Assembly (NCBI GenBank): GCA_024663395.1 | Contig: JANFAH010000044.1 | Span: 491,027-555,026, forward strand | Length of the DNA: 64,000 nt | Direction: 5' to 3' | Origin: Pisolithus tinctorius | Taxonomy: Eukaryota; Basidiomycota; Agaricomycetes; Boletales; Pisolithaceae | Part shown: piece by piece, positions 53,019 to 62,539 of the stretch | Position numbering within the stretch: position 1 is the first letter of the stretch | Layout of the letters: every line of letters begins with the position of its first letter | Made by a program: the position numbers and the translations under genes | Notes under the pieces: generated by a model | Seen by the model: the letters and a program-made list of their open reading frames with translations, nothing else | Told to the model about the DNA's origin: nothing | Databases searched by the model: none

Positions 53019-54629
53019 TTGCCATCGAAGAACCAACCCGTGAACCTTGTATCCCCTGCTGAAAAGAAAGGGATAAACAAGTTCATGGACTATGAAGAAC
53101 CAGAAGATGAAACCATCCGAGCGCACTTCATGATGTCGGTTGGGAAACTCATCGAAGAAGCCAAGAAGATCAACCCCAATAATAGTCTTCTTCGAAAAAT
53201 CACCACAGCTACAGAATTAGCCCAAGAAGAACACAGAAAGAAACTGAAGGCTGTCCTCCCTAAGGACTATGAAGACTTTGCCTCGGTTTTCGAGAAACCA
53301 TCTGATGGGGTCTTACCCCCATTGCAACCATACAATCATGCCATAAACCTTGTAGAGGACTTTGTCCCCAAGGTGGCCAAGGCTTATCTGCTCTCTCCCT
53401 CGGAGTGAGAATCCGCTGAAAAGTTTATCGAGGAAAACCTTCGAGAAGGAAAGATCCGTCCCTCGAAGTCTCCCAAGCTGCCCCCTTCTTCTTCATTGCG
53501 GAGAAAGTATGGTTCCCTACGTCCCTGCCAAGACTACAGGTACCTGAACAAGAATACTGTGAAGGATGCATATCCCTTCCCCTCATCTCAGACCTCGTGG
53601 ACAAACTGAAAGGAGCCTCTATCTTCACAAAGATGGATGTCAGATCCAGCTACAACAATGTTCGGATTAAAGAAGGAGACCAATGGAAGGCCACTTTCAT
53701 CACACACAAAGGTCTCTTTGAACCAACCGTCATGTTCTTTGGGCTGTGCAATTCTCCCGCCACCTTCCAGCGATTCATGCATGACTCTTTCAGAGATATG
53801 ATCGCTGAAGGATGGTTAGTTGTCTATATGGATGACCTACTCATCTTCTCTACCGATCCCGAAGAACACAAACAAAGAACCCGTCATGTCCTCGAAAGGA
53901 TGAGAGAACTCTCTCCCCCTGAAACTGGAAAAATGTCACTTTGATCTGACCAAGGTCGAGTACCTAGGGATGATCATTAAAGAAAACACCGTCACCATGG
54001 ATCCCATTAAGGTCCAGGGCATTGCTGAATGGCCTGTCCCAAAAAAGGTCAAAGACATGCGATCCTTTTTAGGATTCGCAAACTTCTATAGGAGATTCGT
54101 CCCCTATTACTCTGATATCGCCCGACCCCTTATTGATCTAACCAAGAAAACGGTCACTTGGGAATGGTCGAAGAAATGCCAGACCACTTTTGAACTCCTA
54201 AAAAGGATATTCATGGCACAACCGACCCTCCGAATGCCCGACATTTCTTGGCCATTCACAATCTCTACCAATGCATCCAAGTATGCAACTGGAGGTATTC
54301 TCCTCCAGGAAGATTCAAATGGTCAATGGCAACCCTGTGCTTTCATATCTCAGTCGTTCAACCCTGCAGAGAGAAACTACGACATCTTCGACAGAGAGTT
54401 ACTAGGGGTCATCAGAGGCTTGAAGGCCTGGAGACACTACCTCCATGGATCTCCTTTCCCTGTCAAGGTCTTCACAGACCACAAAAATCTGACATACTTC
54501 AAGTCACCTCAGAATCTAAATCGTCGCCAGGCCCGCTGGCTCCTTGACCTCGCAGACTTCAATCTGCAGCTAGAACATGTCCCAGGAAAAGACCTGGCTG
54601 CACCCCGATGCACTCTCCCGCTGACCTGA
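53019..54629 (+). pseudogene. Chromovirus reverse transcriptase and RNase H
   Basis: The N-terminal linker ends LLSPSE-TGA, followed by [19 protein letters not shown], so the stop probably replaces an Arg codon. RT motifs then appear across frame changes: [38 protein letters not shown] and the catalytic YMDD in [11 protein letters not shown] (about 53830). The thumb and RNase H region are open from 53970: FLGFANFYRRFVPYY, then ILLQEDSNGQWQPCAFISQS, FDRELLGVIRGLKAWRHYL, VFTDHKNLTYF and LEHVPGKDLAAP, where a small deletion removes the usual DALSR. Most disruptive changes are one-base indels. Confidence 0.85.
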
Positions 54630-54687
54630 CCACATCCCTGATGATGATGATGATGACAATAAAGGAGTCACCCTCCTCCCGCAAACC

Positions 54688-56248
54688 TTGTTCGTCAATC
54701 TCATTGACGCAAATCTCACCCAGAAAGTCGAGTCGTCTTCCATGAAGGACCCTGTTGTCCAGACGGCGCTTTGGGCCATCGAAAACATTGATATGCCACT
54801 TCCGTTTAAGTCTCACCTCTCTGACTGGAAGTTCGACAATGGCATACTACTTTACAAAGATCGGGTGTACATCCCCGATGACCCTGTCCTCTGATGGACT
54901 GTTGTGTCCAACCACCATGACCACCCCTCTGCCGGACACCCTGGTGTCCTGAAGACCCGACAACTCGTTCATCCGAATTCTGGTGGCCTGGACTTGCGTC
55001 TTTCGTCCGGAATATGTCGAAGGCTGTGCTACATGCCAGCAAAACAAGATTAACACACACCCAACAATGCCACCCCTTACGCCTATCCCCTCCACCTCGA
55101 CCCACCCCTTCCAACAGATCTCTTGCGATCTGATCACCGACCTGCCTGTTTCTAATGGCTATGATTCCCTTTTGGTCGTGGTAGACCATGGGCTTACAAA
55201 GGGAGTAATCTTAACACCAACCAAGAAAACTGCCTCTGCTGCTGATATTGTGGCGTTGTTTTTCAAGAAAGTCTACTCCTGCTTCAGGTTGTATGACAAA
55301 ATCATATCTGATTGAGGCCCTCAGTTTGCCTCCACCTTTGCAAAAGAACTCGCTTCCCTTTTGGGATACTCCCTTGCCTTGTCAACGGCATATCACCCAC
55401 AAACTGACAGAGAGACTGAATGAGTAAACCAAGAGATCGAGACCTATCTCCACATCTTCTGCCAAAACGACCCCACCTCATGGGTAAACAACCTCCCCAT
55501 GGCAGAATTTGCGCACAATCACCACCCACACTCTGTCACCCATCAATCTCCATTCTATCTCATGTATGGATACGAGCCGAAACCACTTCCGTCCCTGATT
55601 GCGGAAACCCATCTTCCCGCCGCCGAGTCTAGACTCAATGAACTCCGAAAAGCTAGAGAGGAGGCCCTAGCAGCCCATGACCTAGCAAGAAAAACGATGA
55701 AAGACCGCTCATCACGACCCTTCACCCCGTTCCAGAAGGGTGATAAGGTTTGGCTAGAAGCACGCAATTTGAAATGCTCCTATGAAAATAGGAAGCTTGC
55801 ACCCAAGTGAGAAGGACCCTTCACTATCTCCGACGTCCTATCTCCCATTATGTATTGCCTCATGATTCCCTCACGATGGAAGATTCATAACGTCTTCCAC
55901 ACTTCTCTCCTATCGCCCTATCGTGAAAATGACGTTCACAGACCGAACTTCCCAGCTCCTCCGCCTGACCTTATCAACAAGGAGGAAGAGTACGAGGTTG
56001 AGGCGATAGTCAACCACAAGAGGTCTGGCCACGGACACGCCTTTTTAATCAAGTGGAAAGGCTACCCCTCTTCCAAAAACTCATGGCAGAAAGAGTCACA
56101 CCTTGAACATGCGGATGATACGCTCTCTGCTTATAAAAAATGCTTCCCAAAGGACTTTCCCCCTCAGAAACAATCCACTCGATGTTCCACCCATACCATC
56201 AGAAACATTACTCTTGAAATGCCTCCTCGTTGCTACACCTACCCCTGA
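54688..56248 (+). pseudogene. Chromovirus integrase with chromodomain
   Basis: The zinc region is seen in SAGHPG and [13 protein letters not shown] (about 55030). The core shows [12 protein letters not shown], then YDKIISD-TGA-GPQFAST, then ETE-TGA-VNQEIETYL; both stops replace Arg codons (CGA). After WVNNLPMAEFAHNHHPHSVT comes a GPY/F-type module (FQKGDKVWLEARNL, K-TGA-EGPFTISDV, WKIHNVFHTSLLSPY). A chromodomain follows (EEYEVEAIVNHKRSGHGHAF, LIKWKGYPSSKNSWQ). The chromodomain marks this element as a chromovirus that would target modified chromatin. Three stops of the same type make it inactive. Confidence 0.9.
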
Positions 56249-56308
56249 GAGCCTTCTCGCCACCACACTCTGTTTGCCCATCAGCAATGACAACCCGCTA
56301 GCAATCAG

Positions 56309-57223
56309 ATGATTGCCTCATACCGACTCTTCATCGCCGACCCTGCGGTTCTCAGCACTGTCTATCATGAAGTGGATGAGAACTCTCCACTTGACCTTGT
56401 ATACCACGCCACCATCCAAGCCCTTTGGCTTGAGGAACTTTCCCACTATGTCAATCGCCAAAACCCCCTTCTGTCCCCCGCCCGCACCATTCTAAATGAA
56501 ATCGCCGTTCAGCAGGTCCCCCTTTTACTTAGACTTTTCAATGTCCTTGGAGGCGCAGACCTCATCTACAACGTCCGTCAATATCCTATGCTAATCACTC
56601 CCCCTCCTCCTGGGTCTAGAAGACCCTCGACTGCAACCTCCCCTCCGGTTTCCTCCATGTTGTCCTCCCCTCCGGCATTGTCGCCATCATCGTCCTCCCA
56701 CTCTTCCCGCTCTCTCCGAAGAGCCGACAGACCTTGCACCTGCTGCTTGTCAGGCCCTAATCCTCAGCCTTGCGAGTCTCACAGTTCGCCATCTGAGGTG
56801 GACCCTGAGATGGCCTTTGGCGTCTCCCGTGCTGAACTTGACTACACATTAAATATCATCGAAACCCTTGCTCAGTTGCCACCAACTCCTGTGCTAAACG
56901 CAATGATGGAGTTCGATAGACCCCTTACTCCATCCGATCCACACTATTGTCAAGCATGTTACGTCTGTCGCTGCCTTGGCCATATCCACGTCAACTGTGG
57001 ACAGTATGAATGTCTCCTTTGTCACACCACTCGTCCCAGGCATACTCAGGTCCAATGCCCTTCTATACGCCCTCGTCGTCCTTTACAGGACAGGATAGCT
57101 ACCCCCACCCTGGTAGATGATCATACCCTCGTTGGGAGTGAGGATAATGACTTGTGCAGCAATGATTTTGACTTTGATGACTCTGCCATCAGCAACATGA
57201 CTGGAGAACCCTATGGAGAGTAG
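56309..57223 (+). CDS. Third ORF of the chromovirus, Cys/His-rich (304 aa)
   Basis: An intact 304-codon frame between the chromodomain and the 3' LTR. The N-terminal third is helical (YHATIQALWLEELSHYVN), the middle Ser/Pro-rich. The C-terminal part has a double zinc-finger-like array: CQACYVCRCLGHIHVNC followed by YECLLCHTTRPRHTQVQC, i.e. CX2C...H...C twice. It ends acidic (DDLCSN-type residues). The position corresponds to env in retroviruses but there is no signal peptide or membrane segment. It is uninterrupted while gag-pol upstream is broken many times. It may be a nucleic-acid-binding accessory protein; this is inference. Confidence 0.7.
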   Translation: MIASYRLFIADPAVLSTVYHEVDENSPLDLVYHATIQALWLEELSHYVNRQNPLLSPARTILNEIAVQQVPLLLRLFNVLGGADLIYNVRQYPMLITPPPPGSRRPSTATSPPVSSMLSSPPALSPSSSSHSSRSLRRADRPCTCCLSGPNPQPCESHSSPSEVDPEMAFGVSRAELDYTLNIIETLAQLPPTPVLNAMMEFDRPLTPSDPHYCQACYVCRCLGHIHVNCGQYECLLCHTTRPRHTQVQCPSIRPRRPLQDRIATPTLVDDHTLVGSEDNDLCSNDFDFDDSAISNMTGEPYGE

Positions 57224-57260
57224 TTGAAGTCAGGGACTTCAACACTTAGAGAGGGGGTAA

Positions 57261-57713
57261 TGTTATGTTTCACCCCTAACTTTTCCTCTTCTGTTGTACA
57301 TTTACTTTACTTTTGATCTGTTGGACTCAGTTTCCTTTTAGAGCCGTCTTCTCTCTGATCCAATGGCTCTCTATTTCCACCACTGGCATTACTAGCTCGT
57401 TACATGCTTAGGACATGTGTTGTCGTTGTTCAACCAATGGCATAGTTACCTCTAGTACATGAGGACACCTCATGGTCCTCCTCTTGTAGTATTTAGGTCG
57501 CTGGCTCAAGTCCTGGAGACCCAGACTTGAGCTGCTCAATCATACGCAGTGTTCTCAGAACTTCGCCCTCAGTGTCCCTAACAAGGACCACTCTTACTGG
57601 CATTGCCCTAAAATCCTCTGTCATTTACAGAGGTTACTACAGCTGTCTGCTTAGTAGAAACCACAGTCTGTGTTTGAGCTCTCCCTACATCTTGACTTCG
57701 GTCGAGCGTAACA
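57261..57713 (+). mobile_element. 3' LTR of the chromovirus (453 bp)
   Basis: Starts TGTTATGTTTCACC and ends GTCGAGCGTAACA, followed by the CAGTG duplication. It has the same length as the 5' LTR with no indels seen. Confidence 0.93.
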
Positions 57714-58193
57714 CAGTGCCTTAGCCAATCTCTCAGCCTCCAACCATGTTCTCTCCTCTACCCACTCCTGGTAGTCCTCAAAAAGATCATCAACATTGAA
57801 TCTGTGCTGCCCTTCTGGCTGCCAGAGATCTGCTATTGCTATCACCACTGGGATCACCTTGTTCTGCCATATTGCAGATTCCTCGGTCATGTTGCATAGG
57901 TTGGCATCGTGCACCTTTGGGATGGAGATCTTGTTCTCATCAATGTACTTCCACCATGAGTAGATCCCAGCCTGGGGATTGGTCAGTGCATTGTGTTGCA
58001 TGGGCTCTAGTGCACTTACCCAAGTCTGGTCCCAGTCCTCCACCCACTCGTATATCACCTCTAAGCTCTCCTTGGGCCATGGCACTGTGTTGATTAGCAC
58101 CCTAACATGCCTTAATGCTGCTGACAGCGAGGTGATGGCCTGGTCCCTCATGCTGCAAACCGGTTGTGCATCATGGATTGAGTAGGCTTGCAT
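57714..58193 (-). pseudogene. Hypothetical gene, upstream half (split by chromovirus)
   Basis: The minus-strand frame starts MQAYSIHDAQPVCSMRDQAI and continues with RVLINTVPWPKESLEVIYEW, YSWWKYIDENKISIPKVHD and LFEDYQEWVEERTWLEAERL, reaching the CAGTG target site in frame with the piece at 50864-50643. Trp-rich and acidic with no domain I recognise; similar proteins with a charged tail are common in Agaricomycetes. Solo LTR A lies 38 bp upstream of the first Met. Confidence 0.6.
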
Positions 58194-58230
58194 GGCATAG
58201 GCTGTGTATGGGCTTGGGTAGTGGATGCAG

Positions 58231-58701
58231 TGTAGGGAACAAGTTTGAGTTCCCTAGGAGAAGCTGTCTGAGTCAAGAGTTCAGGGGTGGGGAGTTTTCT
58301 TTTTGTTTTATTTCCTTCTTTTGTTTTTCATGTTTGTACCACTGGACTTAGTGGCAAGCAGCCATGTTGCTGACTAAGCGCATGTGCTGTGTTTGCATGA
58401 GTTCAGTTTACCATACAAGCAGTTCATGTCACAGGCCCTCAGTAGTAGGGTGATTTTGTCTTGCATTTTGGCATGTTTTCAAAGTTAGAATTGTTACTTT
58501 GGGGAGTACCCAAAGGGCCAGGAGGACTGGCAAGAGCTATTAGACAGACAGAGCTAAGTCTGCATTTCTAGTTCGCATTTTTTACATTTTACTACTTCTT
58601 CTTTTCTCAAAACAGGACCTCCCTTTTGGGTTGAGTGCAAATCTCGCCCATCACTGATGTTTACTAATTCTGGGTATAACTTCATATTACCTATTCCTAC
58701 A
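58231..58701. mobile_element. Solo LTR of family A, copy 3 (471 bp)
   Basis: TGTAGGGAACAAG to ATTCCTACA, flanked by GCAG on both sides (58227-58230 and 58702-58705), which suggests a 4-bp target duplication. Confidence 0.88.
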
Positions 58702-58705
58702 GCAG

Positions 58706-59164
58706 ATGTAACTGGGGAGTGGGAGTTTGATGAGTGGTGAGCCACCTTCTGGGCAGGTTTAAATTCCACAGGGCTATCTCATACAATGTGGAATGCCCTT
58801 CTGCACAAGGCAGAATTCTGACCTTGTGCCATCATTGTTACATAACGTCTGCTGAAATTCCACTCGTCTCTGTCACATCTTGGTTCAGTCTGACTGAGGT
58901 TGGTCAGCATTTGAAGTCTCCGGGAGGTGTAGGGAGCCATATACTCCCTGATGCTGGAACAGGAATCTGTCTCTGAATTCCACAGGCCTCTATGACAAAC
59001 CCATTTTGGAATTTTTCCTGCTTGTGTTTTCATGTTTCCTCCCAACCCCTGTTGCCTTTGGAGTTTTTTACCAACCTCCCACATGTCACTCAGTCATCAA
59101 AATGCTGATCTGAAAATTCCACACTCATGCAGAGTCATCTAGGATTCAGTAGCTGTGCCACCGC
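58706..59164. other. No supported gene
   Basis: Two overlapping open frames, 58734-58976 (plus) and 59084-58779 (minus), lack motifs. I see no gene here. Confidence 0.4.
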
Positions 59165-60077
59165 TGTGAGTCAAAGTGAGGTTCAGTGGTGGAAACCAAC
59201 CAAAACCAACACAAAAGACAAAAAGAGCGAGTGGTGGTGTGCCTATGTGGTACCTAGATGGTAGAACCTTTGATTTGGGAGGGTTTTTGCAAACTACAAC
59301 ACTCAATGACAAGTGCAGAGGGTTGGGGGTGCTCCTGACAAAGAGGGAGCAAGAATGTGATAGATTGCGATGGGGTAGACTGCTGGCAGCCTACAGATGG
59401 GTGGATGATGACTTAATTCGACATCCTAGGCTGCACTGAGCTCAGGAAGGGCTTGGAGCAAAGTATATTGATAATAGATGATGATAAGTGAAGTAGACGA
59501 TAGCTAGACCCTTAATAAAGTCTCAACTATTGAAGCTGATGAATGATTTACTGAGAGATGATGAAATGCGAGCAAGAGGGGCTCTCTGATGTCTTCTTCT
59601 TTTAGCTATCTAAGTACAGTGATTTATATACAGTACAGGGGCATTGCCTATGGCAAACAAGGTGCAAACACTTGATAAGTGATTGGTAACTGATAAGTAA
59701 GGAATGTAAGCGATGGGTAATCATCTTGGAAAGCATTGGTAAACATTGGTAAGGATAAGTAAGCCAAAAAGCAAAGAATCAGTAAGCAAAGTCAAAAGAT
59801 TGGTAAGTATTGGCAATAGGTGAGTCAAGGACAGTCAGAATGTCAGAGTATGAGTCAAGTAATGTGAGGAACTGGGAAAGCACACTGGAATCACATTAGG
59901 GGGAGGCTGTGCATGTCACATCTTGAAGAGATCTCCTTTGGGCCAAAGTGGGATGACAGAGAGGCAGCACTGATCTGATACCGATACAGTACATCCAAAA
60001 GTGGACAGGGTGAGTCAGATGTCAATAGGGGTCAAGCTTTGGGGGTCTGTGGGGTGACAGGAGCATAGGGGATCACA
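59165..60077 (-). mobile_element. LTR of family C, copy 2 (913 bp, 3' LTR)
   Basis: Bounded by TGTGAGTCAAAG and GGGGATCACA, it is the inverse of the copy at 6366-7279 and highly similar throughout, including the TATA-like element and splice-like segments. The polypurine tract (TTTCCCCCCCAAACC on the plus strand) follows at 60080. Confidence 0.88.
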
Positions 60078-60120
60078 ACTTTCCCCCCCAAACCATCCTC
60101 TCAGTGAAGCAAATAAAACT

Positions 60121-60783
60121 TCATGAATGAGGCTCTGATGGAAGAGAGGCTGAAGGGGGAGCATCTTCTGCTGTATCTTGCAATAAGGAGGCAAGATGTG
60201 CATCATACTCGTCATGGATGTGATCAGGGAGAGTAGAGAACAGTAGATTATACTGTAGCTGTTGCAATTTTGGGAGAATGATGGATGAGACTGGTATGAA
60301 GATGTTGCAGGGAGCAGGGAGGAAGGATCCATATGCTTCTTGGACTGGAGAGACTGAAATGACCACATAAGACCTTTCCAAGTGAATGACAGACCTGAGG
60401 TGACCAAAGAACATCCTCCTAGAGGTCATGCTGCCAAAAAGAATGCGCTGTCCAAGCTGGATGGGCTGAGAGGGGGCAGATGAGGATGGGATGTACCAGG
60501 ATGCTTCAGGATGGAAGCTGGTAGGAACTCCTGGTAGATATATGTAGCCATGGTCCCTAGCAAAGGGGACAAGCAAAATGATTGATGTGGAGGCAGCCAT
60601 ATCAGAAGAATTAGCGAAATGAGCAGCTTTTGGAGGGAGTGCTGTAGAAACATGTGGAGTGTGCAAATCCTTTCCAATTTTGGAAGGTAGGATCGCATGG
60701 CTGAGCACTACAAGCGAGTGTGGGAATGGTTTCAGTATCTGCAGAAATGGCGGAGATATGTCAAAAATTGGAATGCCATACAC
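60121..60783 (-). CDS. 220-residue ORF of retroelement family C, copy 2
   Basis: Exactly the same length as copy 1 and about 91% identical; many differences are Arg versus His or Gln (for example RLRSVIR versus HLRSVIH), as expected from CpG change. The frame is intact in both copies although they are in opposite orientation 54 kb apart. Upstream similarity to copy 1 stops at 60838, where the LINE poly(A) begins, so the LINE landed in this element. Function unknown. Confidence 0.6.
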   Translation of the reverse strand: MYGIPIFDISPPFLQILKPFPHSLVVLSHAILPSKIGKDLHTPHVSTALPPKAAHFANSSDMAASTSIILLVPFARDHGYIYLPGVPTSFHPEASWYIPSSSAPSQPIQLGQRILFGSMTSRRMFFGHLRSVIHLERSYVVISVSPVQEAYGSFLPAPCNIFIPVSSIILPKLQQLQYNLLFSTLPDHIHDEYDAHLASLLQDTAEDAPPSASLPSEPHS

Positions 60784-60838
60784 GGGCGCTTAAGAATTTT
60801 GACCAGCACTTAACTCGCTCCCTTCTTTTTCTTTGGCA

Positions 60839-60854
60839 TTTTTTTTTTTTTTTT
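60839..60854 (-). other. Poly(A) tail of the LINE
   Basis: Sixteen T on the plus strand, i.e. a poly(A) tail at the 3' end of the minus-strand LINE. It separates LINE sequence (right) from family-C sequence (left). Confidence 0.85.
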
Positions 60855-60965
60855 CTGAATTAAAGTGCTTTGAGGGTGTGACCCTATGCTGCACTATTCT
60901 ACCTTAGTTAATGATCTAGCAGAGGCCCCCTGTGGCCTACCACACCTTACCAGTGAGTGAATGCC

Positions 60966-61418
60966 CTAATGGCAGAACCTTCGGTTCCCCATTAGTCCTC
61001 CGTTCCCGCCAGCCGTTTTAGACACTCCGCTTTTTCGGTAAGGGTGGTTTAGTACTTCGGCTAGACGAGTAACTCTAACTACACTTAGTCGACTGCCATG
61101 TGGGCGTCGGTTTTGGGTTACGAGCATGTTCTTACATGTCCAGTTGGATGGGGCTGTCATGACATTATACTGCGCGGTGTGGCGAGGGAGTGGGTTGTCA
61201 GTTAACATGTGAACGGTTGGAGTGTGGGATTGGGGAGCTATCAAGGTGAGGTGGGAGGGTGTGACTGGTGGGTTTGTAGCATGTGTTTTGTGTGTGGGGG
61301 GGGAGAGTAGGAAGGGTGGGGGTTTGGGGAATGGGTGTGGTGTGAGGGCGTTTGATGGTGTATGTGTGGTTATAGCTGGTTTCGTGTTTATTGTTGAATG
61401 TTTCCTGTGGTTTTGCAT
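60966..61418 (-). CDS. Possible downstream ORF of the LINE (150 aa)
   Basis: The frame starts with an ATG overlapping the RNase H stop as TAATG (61420-61416) and runs 150 codons. The product is Pro/Thr/His-rich in its first half (KPPPFLLSPPTHKTH) and has no known domain. Stop-restart TAATG overlaps are used between ORFs in some LINEs, so translation is conceivable, but a chance frame in the 3' UTR is as likely. Confidence 0.3.
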   Translation of the reverse strand: MQNHRKHSTINTKPAITTHTPSNALTPHPFPKPPPFLLSPPTHKTHATNPPVTPSHLTLIAPQSHTPTVHMLTDNPLPRHTAQYNVMTAPSNWTCKNMLVTQNRRPHGSRLSVVRVTRLAEVLNHPYRKSGVSKTAGGNGGLMGNRRFCH

Positions 61419-62458
61419 TATCTTACATCATGTTCAAGTGTATGTACCTCACCGAGTACGTGATGAAAGCGTTTGGTGGCATCTACATATTTGAGAAGGT
61501 GTGGACAGGCTTTTGGGTTGGACAGTAGGAACGACAGGGAGGTAGCGTCTCTTCCTAGGGCTCTTTGCATGACGTACCACTCCCTGTCATATCTGGGACA
61601 CTGGAATAGGAAATGATGCACGCTTTCCAAACTAGTCCTCCTGCATTGGAGGCAGGTGGGGGTGTTGCTTTGTTTGAGTCGGTGTAAGTGTTTGTTGAGT
61701 GGTGCGTGGCCTGTGCAGAGGTGCATGTAGAGGCTCATTTGTTTCTTGGGCAGGGAGGCGGCTAGTTTCACGAACAAGTTTTTGGGTAGGAATGGATCGA
61801 TGCTGGTTGTTTTGTCATACCGGGGGGACTTGTTCCAGATTTGGGACCATAGGGTCTCCAGTCTCGCATTGTGCAGCTGCTTGAGGGTGGCCACACTATG
61901 GGGTAGGTTTTTCCTTAGCACTGGTGGAAGCGCTTGTGGACGGCTGGTGAAATTAGGTCCTTTTGCTGCTATTTTTGCCTCTTCATCTGTGAGTTCATTG
62001 CCTTCTACTTTCATGTGGCCTGCTATCCACCGCAGTGTGATGCTTTTCCTTGCTAAGCATTCTTTGGTGGTGATTTCTTGGATTGCCAATCTGAGGTGCG
62101 TTAGTAGATAGTGTCCTGTTTTCGCTAGTGGTTGCTCACTCGATTTGATCACTGCCTGGTTGTCAGCTAGTATGGTGGCTGGGAACATAACTTCCTCCTT
62201 GGTTGCAAGGAGGTGCACTGCGAGCAGCATTGCTGCCACCTCCGCCTCGAACACTGTGTGTTGCGAGGCACTTCCCAAGTGGTACCGCAGCATGGTTACA
62301 TGTTGGCGGTCTACGTACAAGACCACTGCCACCCCTACACCCTCCTCCATGCTTGATCCATCAGTGAAGATTAGCATGCGGTCTCTTATTCTTGCTAGGT
62401 CTTCAATTGCTTCTTTTTTGTTGGGTGCTATGACAGTTGCATGTGACAGGCGTTCCAT
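61418..62458 (-). CDS. LINE RNase H and C-terminal region
   Basis: A 346-codon frame. The RNase H fold is recognisable: first Asp in LIFTDGSSMEEGVGVAVVL, Glu in VFEAEVAAMLLAVHLL, second Asp in TILADNQAVIKS and the last region in LRWIAGHMKVEGNELTDEEA. The C-terminus carries a CCHC-like finger (CLQCRRTSLESVHHFLFQC) typical of LINE ORF2 ends. A TGA separates this frame from the upstream RT part (VKCH-TGA-TALHRL). Confidence 0.88.
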   Translation of the reverse strand: MERLSHATVIAPNKKEAIEDLARIRDRMLIFTDGSSMEEGVGVAVVLYVDRQHVTMLRYHLGSASQHTVFEAEVAAMLLAVHLLATKEEVMFPATILADNQAVIKSSEQPLAKTGHYLLTHLRLAIQEITTKECLARKSITLRWIAGHMKVEGNELTDEEAKIAAKGPNFTSRPQALPPVLRKNLPHSVATLKQLHNARLETLWSQIWNKSPRYDKTTSIDPFLPKNLFVKLAASLPKKQMSLYMHLCTGHAPLNKHLHRLKQSNTPTCLQCRRTSLESVHHFLFQCPRYDREWYVMQRALGRDATSLSFLLSNPKACPHLLKYVDATKRFHHVLGEVHTLEHDVR

Positions 62459-62539
62459 TGGTGGGGTTGGATACAGGAGGATAGTTTCGATTTGCCTGGG
62501 ATTGACGTTTAGGTCATGTGTCAGACGGTGGAGTGCTGT

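Larger units (their letters stand above)
50870..57713 (+). mobile_element. Full-length Ty3 chromovirus (6844 bp)
   Basis: Two 453-bp LTRs (50870-51322 and 57261-57713) begin TGTTACG/TGTTATG and end CATAACA/CGTAACA. They are flanked by a perfect 5-bp duplication CAGTG (50865-50869 and 57714-57718). Internal order is gag, protease, RT/RNase H, integrase with chromodomain, then a further ORF and a polypurine tract (AGAGAGGGGG, 57247-57256). The two LTRs differ at few sites, mostly C/T at CpG, so insertion is fairly recent. Gag-pol is nevertheless broken by several frameshifts and TGA stops. Confidence 0.95.

Noticed and set aside
56309..57223. Third chromovirus ORF as a viral-type envelope gene
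   Set aside because: No signal peptide, transmembrane segment or furin-like site is seen; the Cys/His pattern fits zinc fingers.
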